Source of the DNA: an uncultured Kiritimatiellota bacterium
GTDB lineage: Bacteria > Verrucomicrobiota > Kiritimatiellia > RFP12 > UBA1067
Direction of reading: 5' to 3'
NCBI GenBank assembly: GCA_934654805.1
Contig: CAKUGW010000156.1
Coordinates: forward strand, 1 to 5,684
Length of the DNA stretch: 5,684 bases
The notes below the pieces were generated by a model. That model saw only the letters and a list, made by a program, of their open reading frames with translations. It was not told the origin of the DNA and did no database searches. Shown in pieces: positions 1 through 5,293 of this stretch. Numbering within the stretch: position 1 is the stretch's first letter; the number at the start of each line of letters is the position of its first letter. The translations under genes and the position numbers were made by a program.

Positions 1-196
1 TCAGTATGCCATTATCCTTACTGAGTAGATTCCTTTCATTCTACAAGTTCAGCCAAGCTTGCTTGGCGCACCATCAGCAATTCCTCCTCACATCAGATTT
101 TCCGCATATTATATCAAAGATTGCCTTCTCCCGCCGAACCCAATGGGTGGGCTAGATGCCCGTCTCTTGAGCAGCGCACAAAACGCCGCAAATTTA
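1..196. other. AT-richer non-coding region upstream of tRNA
   Basis: I see no credible gene here on either strand. The only open frame runs straight into the tRNA and has no coding character. Base composition is clearly more AT-rich than the rest of the window. Three short inverted repeats are visible: TCAGTA (1-6) with TACTGA (19-24), GTAGA (25-29) with TCTAC (40-44), and GCCAAGC (52-58) with GCTTGGC (61-67). The last would fold as a 6-bp stem with a CTTG tetraloop. None is followed by a T-run, so I do not call a terminator. They could be the tail of something beyond the left edge or remnants of a small element. Confidence 0.5.
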
Positions 197-205
197 TGGT
201 ATACT
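197..205 (+). promoter_or_regulatory. Extended -10 promoter element of the tRNA gene
   Basis: TGGTATACT reads as an extended -10 (TGn followed by TATACT at 200-205), ending 15 bases before the mature tRNA 5' end. Transcription would start near 212, giving a leader of about 9 nt for RNase P to remove. At the usual 16-18 bp spacing there is no good TTGACA-like -35; TTGAGC at 167-172 is too far away. The extended -10 matches those found before metK and uxaE in this window. Confidence 0.55.
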
Positions 206-220
206 ACGCGCCGACTGTCC

Positions 221-306
221 GCCGGGGTGGCACAGTGGTTGACTGCGCCTGATTTGTAATCAGGATCCGCAAGGACGCGTCGGTTCGAATCCGACCCTCG
301 GCTCCA
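221..306 (+). tRNA. tRNA-Thr (UGU anticodon) with class II-type long variable arm
   Basis: A complete cloverleaf can be drawn. Acceptor stem GCCGGGG (221-227) pairs with CCTCGGC (296-302) with one G-U; the discriminator is T303 and CCA is encoded (304-306). The D arm is GCA/TGC with loop CAGTGGTTGAC. The anticodon stem CCTGA/TCAGG (248-252, 260-264) holds loop TTTGTAA, so the anticodon is TGT (255-257), reading ACA threonine codons. The T arm is GTCGG-TTCGAAT-CCGAC (279-295). Between anticodon and T arms lie 14 bases (265-278) that form a TCC-GCAA-GGA mini-helix, a long variable arm normal for Ser, Leu and Tyr tRNAs but not for Thr. G1-C72, C2-G71, U73 and G35-U36 fit threonyl-tRNA synthetase recognition. 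Ser (G73) and Leu (A73) fit less well. Confidence 0.9.
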
Positions 307-324
307 TGTCTGTCGTCTTGACTG

Positions 325-1401
325 TCAGACGAGTTCGGCCAGAATCGAATCGCAAACCTCCATGCCGCGCGCCGTCAGACGGTAAATCTCGCCCTCTTTC
401 GTCAAAAGCCCCGTTTCGCAGAATTTTCCGAGGGCCTGTCCCCACGCCGGATACCCCGTCGCATCGAGCCCTTCGCGCGTCCGCAGACGAAAGATACGCC
501 GCTCCAGCGCGTCCTGTTCGGGCGTGACCGTCTCTTCCGCCTCCTGGGGACAGGCCCCCTCGTCAGACTTGGGGACAGACCCTTCAGCACCTTGGGGACA
601 GGCCCCCCAGTTTCGCGTTCGACGGAGGCCTATGCGTCCGTACGCGCCCGCGCCGAGCCCCATATAGTCCTCGCCACGCCAGACGGCAAGATTATGCCGG
701 CACGCATGGCCAGAAACGGCATAATTTGATATTTCGTATCGCTCAAGCCCGATTTCAGACAGAAACGATGCGACCGAGCGGAGTCGATCCAACACCCAGT
801 CATCATCTGGCACGTGCGATAGCCCCCGCTCGTTCTGGAGCGAATAGACGGAACAGTGGCGCAACCCCCAGCCGGACAGCCACTCCCAGCCTGTGCACGG
901 GTCGCCCGGATAGCCGACGATAAGGTCGATGCCCACATTGTCGAAGAAACTTTTCACGCGCGCGAATGCCCGCGCCGCATCATCCGCCGTGTAGCCACGC
1001 CCCATCGCCGCGAGCGTCGCGTCGTCAAGCGACTGAACGCCCATCGAAATGCGGTTGACGCCACCATCGCGCAACACCCGCAGGACGTCGCCTGTTGCAT
1101 CCTGCGGATGAAGCTCAACCGTGAACTCCGTCTCGGCCGACAGCCACGGCCCAAGAGCCGTCAAAATCGGCCGCAAGTCGCAGAAAGCAGGAGAACCGCC
1201 ACCAAAATAGACAGTTTTCAGCCTTTTGTCTGGGGCCTGTCCCCAGGAGTCGGGGGCCTGTCCCCAGGAATTGACGACCGCCGCCAGCCGACGGACGTAG
1301 GCATCACGTGCGGACGCCGACACGCCGACGCGCGAATAGAGCGCACAATACCGGCATTTGCTGCGGCAGAACGGAAAGTGGACATACAGGTTTTCGGGCA
1401 C
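325..1401 (-). CDS. hemW: HemW-like radical SAM heme chaperone with in-frame repeat insertions
   Basis: HemW proteins bind a 4Fe-4S cluster and SAM and pass heme to apo-proteins. They are often mis-annotated as oxygen-independent coproporphyrinogen III oxidase. The 358-residue protein shows the radical-SAM CxxxCxxC motif (C12, C16, C19), a glycine-rich FGGGSP (66-71), GVNRISMGVQSL (114-125), YEISNYA (222-228), CRHNLAVW (234-241) and GLGAGAYG (248-255), in the order usual for HemW. C19 is followed by Ala-Leu, so the extra CxC cysteine of HemN is missing, which favours HemW. The start is GTG, 12 bp after the stop of the upstream gene; no ATG fits, and the only purine-rich stretch (GGAAG) lies rather far upstream. 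Two segments look inserted: tandem SWGQAPD heptads (45-58) and residues 265-290. Both are encoded by GGGGACAGGCCCC palindromes, yet the frame stays open and all core motifs are intact. It is last in the metK operon and converges on the tRNA with an 18-bp gap. Confidence 0.9.
   Translation of the reverse strand: MPENLYVHFPFCRSKCRYCALYSRVGVSASARDAYVRRLAAVVNSWGQAPDSWGQAPDKRLKTVYFGGGSPAFCDLRPILTALGPWLSAETEFTVELHPQDATGDVLRVLRDGGVNRISMGVQSLDDATLAAMGRGYTADDAARAFARVKSFFDNVGIDLIVGYPGDPCTGWEWLSGWGLRHCSVYSLQNERGLSHVPDDDWVLDRLRSVASFLSEIGLERYEISNYAVSGHACRHNLAVWRGEDYMGLGAGAYGRIGLRRTRNWGACPQGAEGSVPKSDEGACPQEAEETVTPEQDALERRIFRLRTREGLDATGYPAWGQALGKFCETGLLTKEGEIYRLTARGMEVCDSILAELV
432..443. repeat. Possible sixth copy of the GGGGACAGGCCCC palindrome in hemW
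   Basis: GGGCCTGTCCCC on the plus strand matches 12 of the 13 core bases of the repeats elsewhere in hemW. In the gene it encodes A-W-G-Q-A-L (residues 319-324), nearly the same peptide as the SWGQAP heptads. It lies in the C-terminal winged-helix-like part, where HemW normally has native sequence, so it may be a coincidence rather than an insertion. Confidence 0.4.
544..608. repeat. Cluster of three GGGGACAGGCCCC-type palindromic repeats inside hemW
   Basis: Three copies lie at 546-558 (GGGGACAGGCCCC), 571-582 (GGGGACAGACCC, one base shorter) and 594-606 (GGGGACAGGCCCC). Starts are 25 and 23 bp apart, 48 bp in total, so 16 codons. GGGG and CCCC arms can pair around a 5-nt loop. On the hemW coding strand they read in the opposite orientation to the pair at 1230-1266 and encode residues 265-290, with GACPQ at the two outer copies and GSVPK at the middle one. 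The missing base in the middle copy changes its reading phase, but the different spacers restore it. The pattern resembles REP-type extragenic palindromes that have entered a gene. Confidence 0.8.
1230..1266. repeat. Tandem pair of GGGGACAGGCCCC palindromes (21-bp unit) inside hemW
   Basis: The core GGGGCCTGTCCCC occurs at 1232-1244 and 1253-1265, exactly 21 bp apart, so each unit adds seven codons. On the coding strand both copies read tGG-GGA-CAG-GCC-CC and give two consecutive SWGQAPD heptads (residues 45-58). The 1232 copy extends to a perfect 6-bp stem (CTGGGG/CCCCAG) with a 5-nt loop. The insert lies just before the strand leading to the FGGGSP motif, at a loop where HemW proteins vary in length. 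Confidence 0.85.
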
Positions 1402-1413
1402 GGAACAGCCGTC

Positions 1414-1911
1414 TCACTTCCAGAAGTCCCAGACGGCGCAGACGGAAAAGGCGACGAGCATTCCCCAGAGGACGCCGGCCAGCACCTCGCGCCGCCGATG
1501 GCCGAGCCGCTCCTCCAGCCGCCGCGCCTCGATGCGGTCCTCTTCGCTCGCGCTGTTCAGGTGCGAGACGATGCGGTTGATGAGCTTCGCGTGCTCGCCC
1601 GCCTCGCGCCGGAGCGTCGCGGCATCGACGAGCACGATCAGGCCCAGCCCCACGGCAATCATCGCATACGGCGCGTCAAAGCCCTCGGTCAGCCCGACCG
1701 CGAAAGCGAGCGCCGAGACGAGGGCCGAATGGACGGACGGCATGCCCCCGGAGGCGCGCAGCTCCCGCGCGTCCGGCCTGCCCGTTTTCCACCAGAAGTA
1801 GACGAACTTCAGAGTCTGCGCGGACGCCGCCGCCAGGAACGCGGACATGAACCACGGATGCCGGACGATCTCCAGGAAATTGACGTGATGGATGATTCCC
1901 GTCGCCAGCAT
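1414..1911 (-). CDS. DUF212/YuiD-type PAP2-related membrane protein
   Basis: The 165-residue protein resembles the DUF212 family (Pfam PF02681; Bacillus subtilis YuiD), sometimes described as related to acid phosphatase/vanadium haloperoxidase. The signature SGGMPSVHSA is at 54-63, followed by the family pattern DAATLRREAGEHAKLIN (96-112) and the conserved LGH (136-138) before a last hydrophobic helix (143-161). Hydrophobic stretches at about 22-38, 62-74 and 81-97 suggest an integral membrane protein with about four membrane-associated helices. The SGGMPSxHS block resembles one PAP2 phosphatase motif, but no substrate is established for the family as far as I know, so I give no reaction. Length is normal. 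The ATG lies 16 bp after the metK stop, with only a weak ribosome-binding site (GGCGAG). The protein belongs to the metK-hemW transcription unit. Confidence 0.88.
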   Translation of the reverse strand: MLATGIIHHVNFLEIVRHPWFMSAFLAAASAQTLKFVYFWWKTGRPDARELRASGGMPSVHSALVSALAFAVGLTEGFDAPYAMIAVGLGLIVLVDAATLRREAGEHAKLINRIVSHLNSASEEDRIEARRLEERLGHRRREVLAGVLWGMLVAFSVCAVWDFWK

Positions 1912-1927
1912 CCGCGCGTCTCGCCGG

Positions 1928-3124
1928 TCAGGCGACCTTGAAGAGCTTCTTGAGCGGCGCGACCCGATCCAGCTTCTCCCACGGGAAGATGTCCCGCCCG
2001 AAGTGGCCGTAAGCCGCCGTCTCCTCGTAGCTCCAGCCCTGGGGCTTCAGGAGCTTGAGGTCGTCGATGAGCGCGGCCGGACGGAAGTCGAAGATCTTGC
2101 CGGAGACGAGCATCTTCTCCAGCGCCGCGTCCGTCACGTTCCCCTTCGCCGTGCCGAACGTCTTCACGCAGAACGAGACGGGACGGTCGATGCCGATCGC
2201 GTACGCGACCTGGATCTGGCACCGGTCGGCGAGGCCCGCCGCGACGATGTTCTTCGCCGCGTAGCGCGCGTAGTAGGCGGCCGAGCGGTCGACCTTCGAG
2301 GGGTCCTTGCCGGAAAACGCGCCGCCGCCGTGCGCGGCCATGCCGCCGTAGGTGTCGACGATGACCTTGCGCCCCGTCAGCCCCGAATCGCCGCAGGGGC
2401 CGCCGATGACGAACCGGCCCGTCGGGTTGACGTAGAACTTCGTGTCCTCCGACAAAAAGCCCGTCTTGGAGAGGTAGTCCTTCGCCAGTCGCTCGATCTC
2501 GGCGTAGTTCTGCTGCGTCGCGCCCGCCTCCGTCGTCTGGTGCGAGATGACCACCGTGTCGATCCACGAGGGCTTGCCGTCCTCGTAGACGACCGACAGC
2601 TGGCATTTCGCGTCAGGCCGGAGCCAGGAGTACTTGCCGCCGCGCTTGCGCAGGCGCGCATACATCTTCAGGAGCTCGTGCGCGTAGACGATCGCGACGG
2701 GCATGTAGTTCACCGTCTCATTCGTCGCGTAGCCGAACATCATGCCCTGGTCGCCCGCCCCCTGCTTCGCCTTGCTCTTGCGGTTGACGCCCTGCGCGAT
2801 GTCGGGCGTCTGCTCGTGCAGGTACGTGATGTAGTCGAACGTCTTCCAGCTGAAACGCTCTTCGGGGCGGTCGTAGCCGATCTTCTTCACGACCTTCGCG
2901 GCGATCGCCCGCGCCTCGGACTTCGACCACCCCTTGCAGGTGATCTCGCCCATGTTGATGACGACATCCGGCCCGACAACCGTCTCGCAGGCGACGTGCG
3001 CATGGCTGTCGCACTTCAGGCACGCGTCGAGGATCGCGTCGGAGATCTGGTCCGCCACCTTGTCGGGATGCCCTTCCGAGACGGACTCCGACGTAAACAC
3101 GTGGCAATGTTCATTGTTGGTCAT
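1928..3124 (-). CDS. metK: S-adenosylmethionine synthetase
   Basis: This cytosolic enzyme joins methionine and ATP to give SAM, the general methyl donor and the cofactor of radical-SAM enzymes such as the HemW encoded two genes downstream. The 398-residue protein is full length. The N-terminal block FTSESVSEGHPDK (10-22) includes the ATP-binding HPDK; the hexapeptide GAGDQG is at 122-127, followed by MMFGYATNE (128-136). The phosphate-binding glycine-rich region GGGAFSGKDPSKVDRS is at 266-281, and the active-site loop area CGDSGLTGRK is at 244-253. The C-terminal AYGHFGR (371-377) is also typical. The ATG start is supported by an AGGGA ribosome-binding site seven bases upstream and by the family N-terminus. 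It is first in a three-gene operon, behind its own promoter and a leader with a strong hairpin. I see no damage or odd residue. Confidence 0.97.
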   Translation of the reverse strand: MTNNEHCHVFTSESVSEGHPDKVADQISDAILDACLKCDSHAHVACETVVGPDVVINMGEITCKGWSKSEARAIAAKVVKKIGYDRPEERFSWKTFDYITYLHEQTPDIAQGVNRKSKAKQGAGDQGMMFGYATNETVNYMPVAIVYAHELLKMYARLRKRGGKYSWLRPDAKCQLSVVYEDGKPSWIDTVVISHQTTEAGATQQNYAEIERLAKDYLSKTGFLSEDTKFYVNPTGRFVIGGPCGDSGLTGRKVIVDTYGGMAAHGGGAFSGKDPSKVDRSAAYYARYAAKNIVAAGLADRCQIQVAYAIGIDRPVSFCVKTFGTAKGNVTDAALEKMLVSGKIFDFRPAALIDDLKLLKPQGWSYEETAAYGHFGRDIFPWEKLDRVAPLKKLFKVA

Positions 3125-3131
3125 TTTTCAT

Positions 3132-3136
3132 TCCCT
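3132..3136 (-). promoter_or_regulatory. Ribosome binding site of metK
   Basis: AGGGA on the minus strand with seven bases to the ATG. It is the clearest Shine-Dalgarno sequence in the window and fixes the metK start. It can also form five base pairs with TCCCT near the predicted 5' end of the transcript (3202-3198), which might limit access. Confidence 0.7.
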
Positions 3137-3161
3137 GTAGACTTATCCCGCCCGTCACACG

Positions 3162-3178
3162 TCCGGCGCCCCGCCGGA
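3162..3178 (-). promoter_or_regulatory. Leader hairpin upstream of metK
   Basis: TCCGGCG-GGG-CGCCGGA forms a perfect 7-bp, all but one G-C, stem with a 3-nt loop in the middle of the predicted metK 5' leader (about 3203-3125). The direct repeat TGTGACG lies on either side (3187-3181 and 3159-3153). No T-run follows on either strand, so it is not a canonical terminator for the gene ending at 3209. It could stabilise the leader, separate alternative pairings, or act as a binding site. I do not recognise any known SAM or SAH riboswitch consensus. Confidence 0.5.
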
Positions 3179-3207
3179 ATCGTCACAGACTGAAATGAGG
3201 GATGGAC

Positions 3208-3237
3208 ATTATACCAAAAATCCGAGTTTCTCGTGAA
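3208..3237 (-). promoter_or_regulatory. Promoter of the metK operon
   Basis: On the minus strand TTCACG (3237-3232) stands 18 bp before TATAAT (3213-3208), with TGG just ahead making an extended -10. The -35 matches TTGACA at four of six positions. Transcription would start near 3201, giving a leader of about 77 nt. The stop codon TAA of the preceding gene (3211-3209) lies within the -10 box, so the promoter is embedded in the last codons of that gene. Confidence 0.7.
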
Positions 3238-4120
3238 GCGAGAGCTTGAACGGCAGCTCCAGGCAGAGCGGACGCAGCAGGCGGAAGACGCGGCCGGAGC
3301 GGACGCGGATCTCGCCGGGCACCTTGCCGCGCCGGACGATCTCGTGCAGCGCCTGCACGGGCATCGACTCCCAGAGCGCGCGCAGGCCGCCCTCGGGCAG
3401 AAGCGACACGCGGCAGGCGAACGCCGCCTCGCCCGTCCGCCCGTCCGCCGCCGCCAGCTCGTAGACGCAGCGCGGACGCGGCTCCTTCGTCATGACGTTC
3501 GGCAGCATCCGGAAGTCGAGCTCCAGCACGTCTGCCGCGACGAGCGGCAGGTCCTGCGCCGACTTGACCAGCTCCTTCGGCAGCGAGACCGTCTCCTTGT
3601 GCGGCGGCGGGTCGGGAATCGCCAGCGGCACGTCGGCCCACTGCCCCTGCGCGTCCTCGACGCGCGCGAAGACGGCGCGGTCGCCCGCGAACTTGAGCGG
3701 CAGCGCGCGGTCGCCCTCGACGCGCAGGAAGACGCCGTAGGCCTCCCACAGGATCTTCGCGACCAGCGCGCGCGAAGGCGGCGCGACGACCTCCTGCGGC
3801 ATGTAGCCCGCGTCGTCCCGGAAGACCTTGGCGGAACCGTCCGCCAGCACGACGAGCTCGTAGTGCGGGAACTCGATCGGCTGCGAGAAGAACCCGAAGT
3901 CGCGGTCCATCCGCACGCGCACGAAGTCGTGCAGGGTCTGCCAGCCCTCCAGCATGAGAAAGCGCGCCTTCACGGGCTTCCCGTCGCCCTTCAGCACCGT
4001 GCAGAAGTACGGGAATACCGTGCCGCGCGGCTTCACCGCGAAGTTGTAGGGCTCGAGGACGTCCCAGAGCCCCAGGGCGTCCATCCGCGCGCCAATCGCC
4101 TCGGGTTCGGGCCGGCTCAC
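3209..4120 (-). CDS. Uncharacterised protein coupled to the uxaE-like gene
   Basis: I do not recognise this protein of about 303 residues. The frame stays open far into the upstream gene, but the real start is probably the GTG at 4120-4118, which overlaps the upstream stop TGA as GTGA and would allow translational coupling. An ATG at 4084 (residue 13) is the alternative. No signal peptide, membrane helix or nucleotide-binding loop is apparent, so a soluble cytoplasmic protein is likely. The N-terminal half (about 20-130) is rich in aromatic residues (EPYNFAVKPRGTVFPYF, DFGFFSQPIEFPHYELVV) and looks like alternating beta strands. A proline-rich linker (PDPPPHK, near 180) leads to a second basic, strand-rich half. 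The short hydrophobic C-terminus ends GFLV. The order of motifs faintly recalls DUF6930/DUF7309-type proteins, from memory only. Co-expression with the epimerase suggests a linked role, unproven. Confidence 0.8.
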   Translation of the reverse strand: MSRPEPEAIGARMDALGLWDVLEPYNFAVKPRGTVFPYFCTVLKGDGKPVKARFLMLEGWQTLHDFVRVRMDRDFGFFSQPIEFPHYELVVLADGSAKVFRDDAGYMPQEVVAPPSRALVAKILWEAYGVFLRVEGDRALPLKFAGDRAVFARVEDAQGQWADVPLAIPDPPPHKETVSLPKELVKSAQDLPLVAADVLELDFRMLPNVMTKEPRPRCVYELAAADGRTGEAAFACRVSLLPEGGLRALWESMPVQALHEIVRRGKVPGEIRVRSGRVFRLLRPLCLELPFKLSLHEKLGFLV

Positions 4121-5256
4121 GCGAAGAGCCGCCGGATGTGGCGGTCGCCGAGGTTCGCCTCGATCTCGCGGCCGATCACGTCGGCGCTGCGCTCGAGGGC
4201 GGGGATGAACTCGTCCTTCAGCTCCGCCGCGACCTTGAAGGACACGTGGATCAGCTGGCGGAACGAGGGGTTGTAGAGCGGCTCGGCCTCGTCGTGGCGG
4301 AGCGCCTTCGCGAACGTCTGCGCGTCCCAGCCGTCCACGGCGTCCGGGTCGGGCAGCTTCGCCACGTCGACATCGATCACGGTCGCGTAGGGCACGGTCA
4401 GCTCGTCCCTCCGCGCCAGGGCCTCGCGGTAGATCCGCTTCGCGAGCCTCAGCGCCGCCGGGTCGGCGAGCGCGAGGCCGATGACCTCCTCCAGCCACGT
4501 CGTGCCCGCCGTCTTGATGTGGAGGCCCATGTCGTACTGGCGGATGAGCCGGCCCATGATCGGGTAGATCGAGAACTTGTCGGAGCCGGAGTGGATCGAG
4601 AGCTTGAGGTTGTCGGGCAGGCCGAGATCCCGGACCGCCCACCGGATGACCTTGAGGTCCTCCTCGAACTCCTGCGCGAACCGGCCGAGGTCGCCGACGT
4701 AGTCGACGCCCTTGTTGAAGCGGCCCGTGAACTTCGGCGCGAAGGTCTGCACGGGGATCTTCTCCTCGGCGATCTTCGTGAGGATGTACTTCACCTCCTC
4801 CGGCGTCTGCGCGCGGTCGACCTCGTCCATCGAGACTTCGGTCACGAAGTTCCCCGCGCCCTTCTTCGCGGCGATGTGGCGGTAGAGCTCGCCGGCCTTG
4901 CGGATCGCGCCGTCGTAGCGCTCCGCGGCCGTGCCCGCCTTGCCGATGGAGTCGGCGACGTCGAGCGTGAAGAAGTCGCAGGCGTCGATGAACCGGTCGA
5001 CGTTCGTGATGTTGATGTGGTCGGCGTCGCAGAAGTAGGCGTCCGCATAGCCGAGCGCCTTCACCGCCGCGTCCGCCTCGCGGCGCGTGGACATCGGCTC
5101 GGTGCCGATGATCGTGTGCTCGCGGTTGGACTTGTTCCAGACGGGCGTGAAGTGCACGCCGAATTTCTTCTCCGCCGCGACGAGCGCCTTGAGCTGGTTG
5201 ACGCCCTCGTGCGCGAAGCGGTCGCCGATGCCGAACGAGTATTTGCTGATCTTCAT
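4117..5256 (-). CDS. uxaE: Tagaturonate epimerase family protein (UxaE-like)
   Basis: UxaE enzymes, first characterised in Thermotoga maritima, interconvert D-tagaturonate and D-fructuronate and so link galacturonate and glucuronate breakdown in the cytoplasm. The 379-residue protein carries blocks I associate with this family: CDADHINITNVDRFIDACDF (76-95), APKFTGRFNKGVDYVGD (173-189), LSIHSGSDKFSIYPIMG (219-235) and LHIKTAGTTWLEE (245-257). D77, D79, H80, H222 and H246 are plausible metal or substrate ligands, by inference. The pattern suggests a TIM-barrel sugar isomerase. The ATG at 5256 gives a natural N-terminus (MKISKYSFGIGDRFAHEG). There is no ribosome-binding site because the promoter lies directly in front. 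The gene overlaps the next by four bases. No other uronate gene (uxaC, uxaB, kdgK) is in the window, so the exact substrate is inferred from family alone. Confidence 0.85.
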   Translation of the reverse strand: MKISKYSFGIGDRFAHEGVNQLKALVAAEKKFGVHFTPVWNKSNREHTIIGTEPMSTRREADAAVKALGYADAYFCDADHINITNVDRFIDACDFFTLDVADSIGKAGTAAERYDGAIRKAGELYRHIAAKKGAGNFVTEVSMDEVDRAQTPEEVKYILTKIAEEKIPVQTFAPKFTGRFNKGVDYVGDLGRFAQEFEEDLKVIRWAVRDLGLPDNLKLSIHSGSDKFSIYPIMGRLIRQYDMGLHIKTAGTTWLEEVIGLALADPAALRLAKRIYREALARRDELTVPYATVIDVDVAKLPDPDAVDGWDAQTFAKALRHDEAEPLYNPSFRQLIHVSFKVAAELKDEFIPALERSADVIGREIEANLGDRHIRRLFA

Positions 5257-5263
5257 GGCGGGT

Positions 5264-5272
5264 ATTATAGCA
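5264..5272 (-). promoter_or_regulatory. Extended -10 promoter of the uxaE-like gene
   Basis: TGCTATAAT, preceded by a T-run (5277-5272), ends only seven bases before the ATG at 5256. A start site 6-8 bases past the -10 falls at 5258-5256, so the mRNA would begin at or within two bases of the start codon. No TTGACA-like -35 is seen at 16-18 bp spacing; the TGn extension may compensate. Confidence 0.65.
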
Positions 5273-5293
5273 AAAAACGCCCCGCCGATGCCT

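Noticed and set aside
308..330. Inverted repeat GTCTG/CAGAC between the convergent tRNA and hemW
   Set aside because: Five pairs around a 13-nt loop with no T-run; too weak to call a bidirectional terminator.
260..445. Minus-strand open frame with peptide RVGFEPTRPCGS
   Set aside because: This is the antisense translation of the tRNA T-arm, a familiar false peptide; it also overlaps the hemW 3' end.
544..1266. CRISPR array
   Set aside because: Units are short palindromes in both orientations inside a coding gene, with irregular spacing of 21-25 bp and no true spacers.
1892..3193. 433-codon plus-strand open frame opposite metK
   Set aside because: Antisense shadow of a clearly conserved GC-rich gene; the peptide is Arg/Val/Leu-rich with no motif.
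3125..3208. Known SAM or SAH riboswitch
   Set aside because: I could not match the leader to any SAM/SAH riboswitch consensus I remember; only a simple hairpin and weak alternative pairings are present.
4121..4642. N-terminal extension of the unknown protein to a 477-residue form
   Set aside because: The extra residues lie wholly inside the uxaE-like gene in another frame and are Arg/Gly/Pro-rich; the GTG at 4120 overlapping the stop is a better start.
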